Notes under the pieces: model-generated | The model's database searches: none | What the model saw: the letters and a program-made list of their open reading frames with translations, nothing else | What the model was told of the DNA's origin: nothing | Translations under genes and position numbers: made by a program | Shown here: positions 34,866-45,331 of the stretch, one piece after another | Layout of the letters: every line of letters starts with the position of its first letter | Numbering within the stretch: the first letter of the stretch is position 1 | Source: Pleurodeles waltl | Taxonomy: Eukaryota; Chordata; Amphibia; Caudata; Salamandridae | NCBI RefSeq assembly: GCF_031143425.1 | Contig: NC_090445.1 | Location: 821,722,817 to 821,786,816 of the forward strand | Direction of reading: 5' to 3' | Length of the DNA stretch: 64,000 nucleotides

Positions 34866-35917
34866 AATTCGGACACTTAGACCTCACACAAGAATGTATG
34901 GAGGTCCTAAAACAGGCTAGAAAGCCTACCACTAGACACTGCTATGCAAATAAATGGAAAAGATTTTTCTATTACTGCCATAATAATCAAATTCAACCCC
35001 TACACGCATCTACAAAAGATATAGTAGGATACTTACTACATTTGCAAAAAGCAAAACTAGCTTTCTCTTCCATAAAAATACATCTTGCTGCAATTTCAGC
35101 TTACCTGCAAATTACGCACTCAACTTCATTATTTAGGATACCAGTCATAAAAGCGTTTATGGAAGGCCTAAAGAGAATTATACCACCAAGAACGCCACCA
35201 GTTCCTTCATGGAACCTCAACATTGTCTTAACACGACTCATGGGCCCACCTTTTGAGCCCATGCACTCTTGTGAAATGCAATACTTAACGTGGAAAGTTG
35301 CATTTTTAATTGCCATCACATCTCTAAGAAGAGTGAGTGAAATTCAAGCATTTACCATTCAAGAACCATTTATTCAAATACACAAAAATAAAGTTGTTCT
35401 ACGAACAAATCCCAAATTTTTACCAAAAGTAATCTCACCGTTCCACTTGAATCAAACGGTAGAATTACCAGTGTTCTTCCCACAGCCAGATTCTGTAGCT
35501 GAAAGAGCACTACATACATTAGACATCAAAAGAGCACTAATGTACTACATTGACAGAACAAAACTAATTCGAAAGACAAAACAACTATTTATCGCCTTTC
35601 AAAAACCTCATACAGGAAATCCAATTTCAAAACAGGGCATTGCTAGATGGATAGTTAGGTGCATTCAAACCTGCTATCTTAAAGCTAAAAGAGAACTGCC
35701 TATTACACCAAAGGCACACTCAACCAGAAAGAAAGGTGCTACCATGGCCTTTCTAGGAAATATTCCAATGAACGAAATATGTAAGGCAGCGACATGGTCT
35801 ACGCCTCATACATTTACCAAGCACTACTGTGTAGATGTGCTAACTGCACAACAAGCAACAGTAGGTCAAGCTGTACTAAGAACATTATTCCAAACTACTT
35901 CAACTCCTACAGGCTGA
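33881..35917 (+). CDS. DIRS tyrosine recombinase ORF (intact frame)
   Basis: A 678-codon frame without interruption. The catalytic protein occupies the 3' part, from about 34855: TRHCYANKWKRFFYYC starts the core-binding domain, and the catalytic domain has the first arginine in TSLRRVSEIQ (35327-35332), HSTRKKGA with histidine at 35717 and arginine at 35726, a tryptophan in KAATWSTPHTF, and the nucleophile tyrosine in FTKHYCVDV (35825-35827). This is the R..HxxR..W..Y set of phage-integrase-type recombinases, used by DIRS elements to insert circular DNA. The first ~320 codons overlap the polymerase ORF in another frame; overlap is normal for DIRS, but this much may be fortuitous, so the true start is uncertain. 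Only the recombinase part is supported as protein. Confidence 0.85.
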   Translation: MHSHCPKCKVTHAALTTVPSITMVTSTGSASRSGVDRPPNIHLASMVEQYKFKPRAAFPKPSATIRDNNGCFHDRVGSTPQSTQHPRTMEHTAKTVTHKSPRTVSGISSAESISTHDNPQIHSCQDRQHDNNVLPKQTRRDTLNTVVSPNTENMALGDSQPHSPNSTIYSRNSESVSRQSLTGSPTDPRMGDSPTNTEHLLPNLGNTTNRSICNKGKLKMPKLRIQVPTTSVLGQCAMDELVRDICLRFTPSPTLSISSKQVESKQTQTHTNSTNMGKATLVHNTTRPVSSTSCQTTKQTRSVNTTQTTDQASKSSIAESSNLAPEILEFGHLDLTQECMEVLKQARKPTTRHCYANKWKRFFYYCHNNQIQPLHASTKDIVGYLLHLQKAKLAFSSIKIHLAAISAYLQITHSTSLFRIPVIKAFMEGLKRIIPPRTPPVPSWNLNIVLTRLMGPPFEPMHSCEMQYLTWKVAFLIAITSLRRVSEIQAFTIQEPFIQIHKNKVVLRTNPKFLPKVISPFHLNQTVELPVFFPQPDSVAERALHTLDIKRALMYYIDRTKLIRKTKQLFIAFQKPHTGNPISKQGIARWIVRCIQTCYLKAKRELPITPKAHSTRKKGATMAFLGNIPMNEICKAATWSTPHTFTKHYCVDVLTAQQATVGQAVLRTLFQTTSTPTG

Positions 35918-35954
35918 ACCACCGCTTTTGGGGAGATAACTGCTTACTAGTCTA

Positions 35955-36056
35955 TGCACAGCATGTGTATCTGCAGCTACACATGCCATCGAACGGAAAA
36001 TGTCACTTACCCAGTGTACATCTGTTCGTGGCATTAGTCGCTGCAGATTCACATGC
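35955..36056 (+). repeat. DIRS internal complementary region
   Basis: 35955-35994 is the reverse complement of the left end (30547-30586) and 35995-36056 the reverse complement of the right end (36366-36427). The junction is CGAAC|GGAAAA at 35994/35995. In DIRS elements this region templates the completion of the termini and circle formation. It starts 37 bases after the recombinase stop codon. Confidence 0.92.
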
Positions 36057-36214
36057 GCCCACCCGCCTCCCCGGGAGCCTGTAGCCGTTTAGAAGTAGAT
36101 CTTAAACATTTGTACATTTGTAAATAGATTACTTGAAACTTTATTATGTACATACGAATTCACTCCATTGCATGGGCACTACTACTAGCATACACAACTC
36201 CTACCTCACCCTCT

Positions 36215-36427
36215 GCGGGGAAAACAATCTAAGATGGAGTCGACGCCCATGCGCAATGGAGTCGAAATGGGAGGAGTCCCTCGGTCTCGTGACTCGAAAA
36301 GACTTCTTCGAAGAAAAACAACTTGTAACACTCCGAGCCCAACACCAGATGGCGGGATGTGCACAGCATGTGAATCTGCAGCGACTAATGCCACGAACAG
36401 ATGTACACTGGGTAAGTGACATTTTCC
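36215..36427 (-). repeat. DIRS right inverted terminal repeat with extension
   Basis: 36215-36398 matches the left repeat inverted (for example CTAAGATGGAGTCGACGCCC and ACACCAGATGGCGGGATGTG). 36399-36427, ending TGACATTTTCC, is absent from the left end but present inverted in the internal complementary region, the normal DIRS asymmetry. Confidence 0.93.
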
Positions 36428-36577
36428 ATATATTCACACGTATATAACATATATATGAGAGAGAGATTTCTCTCCCTTTGTAGTATCTCTCATAAGGGCT
36501 AAACCCATTCCCCCCGAGTAAATTCATGGCATCTAGTGGGGTTTCCTGGCATCTGCGATCCACGGGCAGGAAACAAA

Positions 36578-36636
36578 TTCAGGAAGGCCTTGTTGGAAAG
36601 TGGAGAACCTCCCCTTTCTAACGAGGCATTCCTGAA
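36578..36636. repeat. Small stem-loop, 22-bp arms
   Basis: TTCAGGAAGGCCTTGTTGGAAA (36578-36599) pairs with the inverted copy at 36615-36636 with three mismatches and a 15-base loop. It lies 150 bases past the DIRS element; it may be the end of a small element. Function unknown. Confidence 0.55.
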
Positions 36637-36639
36637 AGG

Positions 36640-38040
36640 TGGATAGGCCCTTTTGGGCCCATTTTCTCCACCGGAGTAGAAAGTGCCTTACCTACTTTTT
36701 GGGGAAGAGGGGTAGAGTTTACAAACTTTACCTGTGTTTTTCAACCTACTCTGCTCTACATATCACCTGTCTTAGACTACTTTTAGCCCAATAAATTATA
36801 ACACTCATCTTCGCTATTCAGCAGAGATTCATAGACAGGACTTTCCTCCTGGGTAATGGTTTAAAGGAGGGATTCCCAACCTTTACTAACTGTAAGTCAC
36901 ACTTGAGTGTTACACAAAATGGCGAGCAACTTCCAAACCACAGCAAAAACCTTTAGATGTGTCAGTATATTATTAAAATGGGATTGGTTACTGGGGATAA
37001 AATATTATATGGGCATGTCATACCATAAAGTATTTATAGAACCACGGCTATATATTAAACAATGTTTCTCAAATGTGACAAAATGCATTCTAAAACACTA
37101 TATTGGACACTAATATTCAAAATTGGATTCAAAAACCAGGAAACAAAGTAATGAAGAGTATTCCTGGGCTGTTTTTTTTTAATGTAAATTATAGGACACA
37201 AATGGACAGCAAAAAATGGCAATATTAGGCAACTTTTCTTAATTTGGGAGCTCGCATCCTAAGCAATCTTAGAAACATCTTGTGTCAAACTGTGTTTTGA
37301 AGCATGTTAGATGAGGAACTTTGTAAAATCTGAAAGGAATTAAAGACAACTTTACAAAGCGGAATGTGAGTTTCTCCCAAAGATTTTAGAGGAAACGTAG
37401 CCACAAATATTGCTCTTCAAATCATTTTGTCAATAACACTGGTAAAACTGGTTAGGATTTAAATATTATTATAAAAATTAGGTTTGGATTTCTCCTCCAA
37501 TAAATGTTTGGGATGTTAGGTGCCAACCAGTGCCTTTTTAAAGGCACATTTATCAAAACATAGGCTATCATTATGAGTAGTCCTGTTACCTATGTGATAA
37601 TTATAGCACACAATAAAATACCACACCAAGGTGTTCAGTATTGATTGGGTGTGATATTAATCACATATAACAAGTTTTCCCAACAAAACAGGCAATAAGT
37701 ACCAAAATCTGTATGCCACTGTATTTTCCAAACATGTTTAGCCCAGGTTTGACCTATCAAAATGTAACTGTGTAATGCAGATTTTACTGCACTGGGAATA
37801 CTGTGTATAAAAAAATATGCATAACTCAGTTTCGATATGTGCAATATCAGGAGTGACTGCACTCATCAGGATTATGTAGACCACTCGTAATGAGGGCCTA
37901 GGTTGGATGTGCTACAAACTGAACTATTTTTAATTGAAGGTACAGCAAAATGACATGGCTATAGTGTAAATACCTTGCATGAAGTTAATAGCTTAATACT
38001 GCGAAATGTTAAAAAATCCAGGAACTTGATCTTTCCAGCC
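36640..38040 (+). other. SH3PXD2A: Intron stretch without recognised features
   Basis: 1.4 kb between the stem-loop and the satellite. GGGATTCCCAACCTTT near 36870 recalls a hAT terminus but has no partner. Otherwise nothing is supported. Confidence 0.45.
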
Positions 38041-38049
38041 TGCACCACT

Positions 38050-39710
38050 ACAATCCAAAAAATATTCCTGACTACAGGCCAAAACAATCTGCTCTGCTAC
38101 AATCTAAAACAACCAGCCCAACTCCATTCCAAAACATTCTGCCCACTTCAATCCAAAACAATATGCCCCACTCCAATCTAAAACAATCTGCCGACTCCAT
38201 TCCAAAACAATCTACCCCATTCAAATCTAAAACTATCTGATCCACTCCAATCCAAAACAATCTGCCCCCCTCCAATCCAATCCCACTCAAGTCCCAGCCA
38301 CCTCACCCCAGTCTGCCCCCCTTCAATCTGTCCCGCTCCAATCTGCCCCGCTCCAATCTGCCCCACTCCAATCCAAAACAATCTGCCCTACTACAATTCA
38401 AAACAATATGCCCGCTCCATTCCAGTACACCTTGCCACAATCCAATCTGCCCATTCCAATCCAAAACAATCTGGCACACACCAATCCCCCCATTCCAATC
38501 CTATCACCCCACTCCATTCCAGTACACCTTGCCACAATCCACCCCATTCTAATCTGCCCCACTCCAATCCAAAACATCCTGTCACACTCTAATTCCTGCC
38601 CCACTCCAAACTGCCCCCCTCCAATCCAAAACAATCTTCTCCACTTCAATCCAAAACAGTATACCCCACTCCAGTCTGTCCCAATATAATCCAAAAAATC
38701 TCCCTCACTACACTCCAAACCATTCTGCCCCACTGCAGTCTGTCTCAGTACAAACCAAATCAATCTGCCCTAATCCAATCTACCCCACTCCAATCCAAAA
38801 CAATCTGCCCACTCCAATCCCAAACAATGTGCCCCACTCCAACCTGCCGCACTCCAATCCAAAACAATCTATGCCACTCGGAACTAAAACAATCCGCTCC
38901 ATTCCAATCTGCCCACTCCAATCCAGAATAATCTGCCCCACTCCAATCCAAAACAATCTTCCCCACTCTAATCTAAAACAATCCCGCCCGCTCCAGTCAG
39001 CCCAACTCCAATCCAAAACAATCTCCACTACTCCATTCTGAAACAATCTGCCCACTCCATTTCCCCCTCTACAATCCACTCAAAACAAGTTCACCTCACT
39101 ACAATCTGCCCACACCAATCTAAAACAACCCTCCCCACTGCAATCCAAAACAGTCAGTCCTACTTCAATCCAAAACCATCTGTCCCTTTCTAATCCAAAA
39201 CAACATGCCCGAATCCAGTCTGCCCTACTACAGTCCAAAAACTCTGCCCCACTACAATCCCAAAGAATCTGCTAACTCCAATCTGTCCCAGTGCAAACTA
39301 AAACAATTTGCCCCACTCCAACATGCACCACTCCAATCCAAAACAATCAGCCTCACTCCAATCCAAAACATCCTACTCCAATACAAAGAAATCTGTCCTA
39401 CTCCATTCCAAAACAATCTATCCCACTCCAATCCAAAACAATCCCACTCCAATCTAAAACAATCTGCCCCACTCCAATACAAATCAATTTGCCCCACACC
39501 AGTCTGCCCCACTCCAATCCAAAATAACGTGCCCCAAACTAATCGGCACCCACTCCAGTCCAAAGACATCTGCTTCACTCCAATCTGCTTTACTGCAAAC
39601 CAAAAAATCTGCCCCACTCCAATTGAAACAATCTGTCCAACCCCAATCAAAATAATGTGCTCCATTACAATCCAAAACAATCTGCCCTACTCCAGTCCAT
39701 CCCTCTCCAG
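38050..39710. repeat. Satellite, part 1: ~25-bp unit CCCCACTCCAATCCAAAACAATCTG
   Basis: About 1.65 kb of head-to-tail units close to CCCACTCCAATCCAAAAC + AATCTGC. The + strand is C/A/T-rich with very few G residues. Units vary in length (10-30 bases) by loss of the AAAACAATCTG half. Open frames on both strands (for example 39205-39792) simply follow the repeat. It lies in the intron before exon C. Confidence 0.93.
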
Positions 39711-41265
39711 ACCACTGCCCTCCAATCCAGTTCATCTCACCAATCCACCCCACTCCGTCCCAGTTCACCCCACACAATCCAATCCACCCTAATCCAGACT
39801 ACCCCACTCCAATTCAATCTGCTCCACTCCAATTCACCATATTCCAACCCACTCCAGTCCAAGCCACCCCACTCCAATCCAACCCAGCCCACTTCAAATC
39901 ACCACATTCCAGTCCAACCCATCCCATTCTAATCCAACCCATTCCAATCCAACCCAACCCACCCCACTCCAGTACAGCTCTCCCAATCCAATTCACCTAC
40001 CACCCACCCCACCCCACTCCATCTCATGCCAATTCACCTTATTCCACCCTAGTCCAATCTTGTTCACCTTAATCCACCCAACTTCAATCCAATCATCCCA
40101 CACCAACTTAATCCACTCCACTTCAATCCAATCCACCCCACTCCACACCAATCCAATCCACCCCACTCCACACCAGTCTAATTCACTCCGCTCCAATCCA
40201 ATTCATCCCACTCCAATCCAAACCACCCCACTCCAATTAAATCCACTTCAATCCAATCCACCCCAATCCAATCCACCTCATCCCAATCCACCCTACCCCA
40301 ATCCAATCTGCCTCACTCCAGTCCACTCCATTCCAATCCAGTTCATCCCACCTCAGTGCACTCCACAACACTCCAATCACCTTTACCACACCCCAATCCA
40401 ATACACCTCACCCCACTCCAATACACCCCATCCAGTCTCCATTCAGTCCCACTCCACCCCATCCACTCTACCCCAATCCACCCCACTCTACTTCAATCCA
40501 ACCCACTCCACTCTTCTACAATCCACCCTACTCTACCCCAATTCACTCCAATCCACACACCCCAGTTCAGTCCACCCCAGTCTATCCCACTCCAGTGTAA
40601 TTCACCTTAACCCACCCCAATCCAATCCAATTAAATCCAACTTGATCCACCCCACTCCTGCCTAGTCCACTCCAAACCACCTTAATATTAACCACCCTAA
40701 CCCAATCCATCCCACACCAATCTAAACCACCCCGCTCCAATCCACCCCACCCCAATCAAATGCACCCTGCTCAGTCAGTCCACCCCACTCCATTCCAATC
40801 CACCCTGCTCCAGTCAACCCCATGCCAGTCTACCCCACCCGATTCAATCCAGTCAACCTCACTCCAGTCCACCCCACGTAACATCAGTCCACCCTACTCC
40901 AATCTAGTCCAATCCATCCACTGTATCCAATCCACCCCATCCCACACCAATCCATTCACTCTGTTCCAGTCCAATCCACCCCACTCAAGTCCACTCCAAT
41001 CCTCCCCACTCCAGTCTAATCCTCCCTACTCCAATTCACCCCACTCAAAACCACACAAACCCAATCCACCCCACCCTAGTCCTATCACTTCAGTCCAATC
41101 ACCCCATACCAAACCACTTCACCCTATTCAGTCCACCTACTCCAATCCACCCCACTACCTCAGTCCACTACAACCTACTCCACCCCATTCCACCCTATGC
41201 CACGCCACAACACTTACTGCCACTGAACCATTGAACTCTACTCTCCTCCACTCAAGTCTATGATA
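39710..41265. repeat. Satellite, part 2: short CCACTCCAATCCA units
   Basis: Continues part 1 but the AAAACAATCTG half is gone; units are permutations of CCAATCCA, CCCCACTCCA and CCAGTCCA. The array fades out in CTCTACTCTCCTCCACTC near 41240, and degenerate CTACTCCACTCTACA runs reach about 41330. Confidence 0.9.
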
Positions 41266-41604
41266 CTTTACTCCCCCTACTCCACTCTACAGTAATCTAC
41301 TATCCTACTGCACTCTACAACACTACACACTGCTAACTTTTAGCCATGCTGAACAGCAGCCCCAGTTATGTACCACATGGCAAAAACAGATTGGCAAAAT
41401 CAATGCCTTTTGTATAGGTGAGGCGAGACCTATTGGCTTTGCCAATGCTTGTTGTTAATGTTGGTTCTCAGGGAAAGCATTAATCTAGATACTTACCGTT
41501 TGGAAGACTCTTGGTTTATTGTTTTTATTCTGAGCAATATTGTGAAATCAGACTTCATGGAAGATATGAGGCCAACTAACTAATTTTTTCTGCTCCTGCC
41601 ACAG

Positions 41605-41724
41605 GGTTTTCAATTGCCAAAGCCTCCTGAGCCTCCATCAGTGGAAGTGGAATACTACACTATTGCAGAGTTCCAGTCGTGTATCTCTGATGGAATAAGT
41701 TTTCACGGGGGACAAAAAGCTGAT
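41605..41724 (+). CDS. SH3PXD2A: SH3PXD2A exon C: first part of SH3-3
   Basis: Exactly 40 codons, phase 0 at both ends, between CTGCCACAG (acceptor, ending 41604) and GTGAGT (donor, 41725-41730). It encodes [20 protein letters not shown] and then [20 protein letters not shown]. The PKPPEPP motif is a proline-rich linker; [11 protein letters not shown] begins the third SH3 domain (ALYDY-like strand), and [13 protein letters not shown] is the RT-loop/diverging turn. It matches the recalled vertebrate SH3PXD2A almost residue for residue and reads directly into exon D. Missed by simple open-frame listing because it lacks an ATG. Confidence 0.95.
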
Positions 41725-41849
41725 GTGAGTGTTGGGAACTAAACAGGACAGTTGTAAACTGGAAAATAGCTTAACGTTTTATAAAAAGTAAAATAAGACT
41801 ATTATACTTCATAAAAAGTTTTAAAAAACTGTATTAATGTATCTTTCAG
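41725..41849 (+). other. SH3PXD2A: 125-bp intron between exons C and D
   Basis: GTGAGT at the 5' end, ATCTTTCAG at the 3' end, both phase 0. The intron interrupts SH3-3 between KAD and VIDKNSGGWW. A TTAAT near 41834 could serve as branch site. The other introns seen are over 13 kb. Confidence 0.93.
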
Positions 41850-43784
41850 GTGATTGATAAGAACTCTGGCGGTTGGTGGTATGTACAGATTGGAGAAAAA
41901 GAAGGTTGGGCACCTTCTTCCTACATTGATAAGAGGAAGAAGCCTAACTTAAACAGAAGAACTAGCACTCTGACCAGGCCAAAAGTTCCTCCTCCTGCCC
42001 CTCCGAGCAAGGTGAAAGAGCCTGAGGATGGACCGGTCCCTAGAAATGGATCCATAGGAGAAATCCAGGATTCTCCATCAAAGCAGTATTATGAGGAGCC
42101 AGAATACGATATCCCTGCCATGGGCTTCGACTCTGAGCCTGACCTGAATGACAGCTTCAAGGCTGATTCCTTATCTCAAAGTCAAGAATCCACGTTTGAA
42201 AAAATGTTTCAGGCATGCAAGCCTTCTCATGTACCTTTGCAGCAGAGGGCAACATTCAAAGTAGGAGAGTCATTGGAGGATGTAGCCAATGAAGATGAGA
42301 CCATTTATGAAAACGATGGGTTCAGACCATACGCCGAGGATGCTGTATCAAGTAAAGAGTCAAGTGGGGATTCAGATTCTTTCAAGAGCTCTTCGTTGTC
42401 TCTGATCAGCCGAAGCTCCCCCGTTTCTTCTTCCCCAAAATCATCTCTTGTGCGGTTCAAAGTGGAGAAAATGATTCAGCCTGAGGCAGGTAAAACTGAT
42501 TCGTTCCCAAAGAGTGAAGAAACAAAGCCCAGGTCGGCCTCAGACGTAGGTTTACGTAATGTGCCAAAAATGAGCGCAAAGAAGGAACTGGAACAAAAAG
42601 CAGCACAAATCCAGGCTGCAAGAGCCAAGCCGACAGTTAGGCCTAAGCCGTTCCTTAGCAAGGGAGATTCGCAAAGCCAAGAAAAAATGGATATAAGCAC
42701 TTTAAGACGGCAACTGAGACCTACAGGCCAACTTAAGAGTGGACTTAAAGCTTCAAAAAGTGAAGAGGCTGAGAGTCCCCCTCGCATAGGCACCGAACAT
42801 ATTGATGAGCTCCCAAGAAGATGCTCCATGGATCTGACTACAGCTGTTTCCAGTCCTGTTTTTTGCTCCAGCCCTCAAGTCAAAACGGAGCACGATAGAG
42901 ATTCCAAAGGTACTATCTACACTACTACAAGCGCATATCAGAAGGTTTTGGAGTCTGAAATCAGTTTTCCAGCAAAGGTTGAAGTTGAAGTGTTAGAGAA
43001 ACAAGAGAGTGGGTGGTGGTATATAAAGTATGGTGATTCGATGGGATGGGCCCCTTCCCATTACTTAGTACTCAAAGATCACAAACCACCTGGACACTCT
43101 CCACCTGAATTGGAACTCTGCGCAGGCACGACTAAAGCAAATGAAAAATCAAATAGCTTAGAGAAAATTGAGAAAAGAGTCCAGGCTTTAAATATCATCA
43201 ATCAAAACAAAAGAGCGACACCACCAATTCCATCCAGACCCCCTGGGGGCTTCGCTAAACATTCAGGCACAGCTGCCGTAAAGTTGAGAAACGGAGTGCG
43301 CCAGGCTGCGGTGAGGCCACAGTCAGTGTTTGTCTCTGTGCCCCCCAAAGAGAACAATATCTGTAGCTCTCTGCGAAGGAACGAGTCTTTGTCTTCCACA
43401 GATCACTTGAGGCCTGTCCGTCGAAACTCTTCATTCAACACCGTAAGACCACAGGGAACAGAAGCGAAGGTGAAACCGGCGGAGAGGTCAGGCGTGGACG
43501 GGCCGGAAAGCCAAGCTCCGCCCCCTCAGCGAAACGGGATCCCAGTGTCAGCTGTCCGACCAAAACCCATTGAGAAATCTCAGTTCATTCACAATAATCT
43601 CAAGGAGGTCTACGTCTCCATTGCGGACTACGAGGGGGACGACGAGACTGCAGGATTCCAAGAAGGGGTCTCCATGGAAGTGTTGGAGAAAAACCCAAAT
43701 GGCTGGTGGTACTGCCAGATCCTCGGTGGCAGCCGACCTTTCAAAGGCTGGGTGCCTTCAAATTATTTAGAAAAAAAGAACTAA
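41850..43784 (+). CDS. SH3PXD2A: SH3PXD2A terminal coding exon: SH3-3 end, SH3-4, SH3-5
   Basis: 644 codons and TAA at 43782-43784. TKS5 is a cytoplasmic scaffold and Src substrate organising podosomes/invadopodia with actin regulators and ADAM proteases. Residues 1-28 finish SH3-3 (NSGGWWYVQIG...GWAPSSYI). PPPAPPSK (47-54) is an SH3 ligand-like motif. Two Src-type tyrosine motifs are conserved: EEPEYDIPA (Tyr 86 of this exon) and ETIYENDGF (Tyr 153), corresponding to the sites reported in mammals as Y557 and Y619. SH3-4 lies at about 354-410 (KQESGWWYIKYG...GWAPSHYLVL) and SH3-5 at about 586-644 (PNGWWYCQILGG...GWVPSNYLEKKN). Linkers are Ser/Pro/Lys-rich and likely disordered. The leading GTG is an internal Val codon after the acceptor TTTCAG. 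The frame is fully open, so the gene appears functional. Confidence 0.97.
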   Translation: MIDKNSGGWWYVQIGEKEGWAPSSYIDKRKKPNLNRRTSTLTRPKVPPPAPPSKVKEPEDGPVPRNGSIGEIQDSPSKQYYEEPEYDIPAMGFDSEPDLNDSFKADSLSQSQESTFEKMFQACKPSHVPLQQRATFKVGESLEDVANEDETIYENDGFRPYAEDAVSSKESSGDSDSFKSSSLSLISRSSPVSSSPKSSLVRFKVEKMIQPEAGKTDSFPKSEETKPRSASDVGLRNVPKMSAKKELEQKAAQIQAARAKPTVRPKPFLSKGDSQSQEKMDISTLRRQLRPTGQLKSGLKASKSEEAESPPRIGTEHIDELPRRCSMDLTTAVSSPVFCSSPQVKTEHDRDSKGTIYTTTSAYQKVLESEISFPAKVEVEVLEKQESGWWYIKYGDSMGWAPSHYLVLKDHKPPGHSPPELELCAGTTKANEKSNSLEKIEKRVQALNIINQNKRATPPIPSRPPGGFAKHSGTAAVKLRNGVRQAAVRPQSVFVSVPPKENNICSSLRRNESLSSTDHLRPVRRNSSFNTVRPQGTEAKVKPAERSGVDGPESQAPPPQRNGIPVSAVRPKPIEKSQFIHNNLKEVYVSIADYEGDDETAGFQEGVSMEVLEKNPNGWWYCQILGGSRPFKGWVPSNYLEKKN

Positions 43785-43817
43785 TGATTCGAACTGTGTT
43801 ACTAATTTATATAATAG

Positions 43818-43875
43818 CTGTGTGTTTGTGTGTGTGTGTATGTATGTATATATATACATATATATATACATTAAT
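43818..43875. repeat. (TG)n/(TA)n microsatellite in 3' UTR
   Basis: TGTGTTTGTGTGTGTGTGTA passes into TATATATATACATATATATA. It begins 34 bases after the stop codon. Confidence 0.9.
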
Positions 43876-44611
43876 TGCTCTACACTAAGTCCAGCAATGC
43901 TCTGGTTCTTAGAAGCAGTTTGAGAAGAGGATGAAAACAGAAGTTTAGTTGCCATGTTTGGGGAAAAAATGGAGTTCCAGATAGAACTGGTTAAGAGATA
44001 TTGTAAAGCAATGTGTGTAAAAAAGCAAAAAAGAACACATTTTGTGGAACTGTAAACCATTTATGCAACAGGGTATCCCCATCTAGCATGGTCATTTGTA
44101 GTGAACCAAAACGTGCCTTCACACAGGACGCCTGATCAGAAGCGACATCTGCTACAGTGCGAAGAACAGAGCCTTAGCTCTTCCTTCTGCTCTCTGCCAT
44201 GCACCAGTGACACGAAAACCTTGGTGCCAAGCACATGCAACACAATCGTGGGTAAGCCATGCATTCATGGAACCAAACACCAACAGCGCCCGGATGCAGG
44301 AGTTCAGTTTTGTAAATAGTATGTTTTAGACTTTGACTAGTTGTGCCACCTCCCTGGAGCACTTCAGCATCTGGGCAGTTCCATGCTGGTGTCCTGCCCC
44401 GCCCCCGATTTCCCCTGTTCAGCACCTACTTTACATATATGTTGTACGACCTGGCTATTGGGGTCCGGTGCATTGAAAAGCGCAGTTCGTGTCACAACTA
44501 AATAGGTATCCTTTCTGGGTGAAATGACTGAAAGTTCTCCTTGTGACATGCTACACTCTGCCACTTTGATTAAAATGTTTATATTGTTGCTACAAGTTGA
44601 ACATTAACTAA

Positions 44612-44617
44612 AATAAA
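44612..44617 (+). terminator. SH3PXD2A: Candidate proximal poly(A) signal
   Basis: AATAAA in CTAAAATAAAGTAAGG, 828 bases after the stop. Usage unknown; further AATAAA hexamers occur near 45010 and 46303. Confidence 0.4.
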
Positions 44618-45331
44618 GTAAGGTCGCCTTAATGGATTCAGTGCTGAATAAGGAGTGATCTGTCCAGGCGGCACATGCCTGAAGCCTTTTGAAAAAAACA
44701 GTGTTTACACAGTCATTCCTTCATTCTGGATCTGCTCAAGATATTTGTTTTGATATGTTTTCAGATTTAATTTTGTCTTGAAATGTCCTTGTTTAACAGA
44801 AAATAATTGACTGCAAACTGTTGGTAAGGCCCAGTGTATGTGTTGTGCCCACTCGAATTCAAAACATACATCTGTACTGGAAGACGTGTCTGGTGTAATT
44901 TCAGGGCAAAACAGGGAATGAGTGAGATTTAGTTGCACCCAAAATGTGACAATATGGACACACGTGGTGTGAAGGTTCCCCTTATCCATCCATCTTAATT
45001 TGAGGTTGGAAATAAAGAATATTATATATCGGCGATGTACACTGATCTAGAGGGCAAAGGTGTGGTAAAAGTTAAACGGGCCATGGAGCCTAAATTGATG
45101 AACCCTGTGCTTAGATGGGACAGAAAGAGCATACTTGCAAGCCTGTTTGACATTAGGAAAGCACCATAACTATTTAAGTGCTACGTTTCTTTGTCTGTCA
45201 ACTTCACTAAAATAAGATTAAAATATTCATCTCTTTGTCTGTGCTCTGGTGTTACTTTAGAGAACACAGGAAAATTATTTTTACATTACCATCTGTAAAA
45301 ATACGAGGTACTTAGTTTTTTTTTTTTTTAA

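Larger units (their letters stand above)
30547..36427 (+). mobile_element. Nearly complete DIRS retrotransposon, 5.9 kb
   Basis: The element has every hallmark of the DIRS order: inverted terminal repeats (30547-30732 and 36215-36398), a right-hand extension (36399-36427), and an internal complementary region at 35955-36056 that is the reverse complement of the left end joined to that of the right end. It carries gag, reverse transcriptase/RNase H (with methyltransferase-like tail) and a tyrosine recombinase, all on the + strand. DIRS elements replicate through a circular intermediate and integrate by recombinase, without target duplication, and none is seen. The ends are set by the junction in the internal region: ...CCATCGAAC|GGAAAATG.... 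The terminal repeats are nearly identical, so insertion is recent. A frameshift in gag and two stops in the polymerase frame make this copy defective. Confidence 0.93.

Noticed and set aside
36868..36890. GGGATTCCCAACCTTT as a second hAT terminus
   Set aside because: No matching inverted end or duplication was found downstream.
39205..39792. 195-codon open frame and several others on both strands between 38.0 and 41.3 kb
   Set aside because: They are translations of the CCACTCCAATCC satellite; both strands and several frames are open because the repeat lacks stop codons.
38050..41265. Regular repeats that might suggest a CRISPR-like array
   Set aside because: There are no unique spacers between the repeats, and the context is a vertebrate intron.
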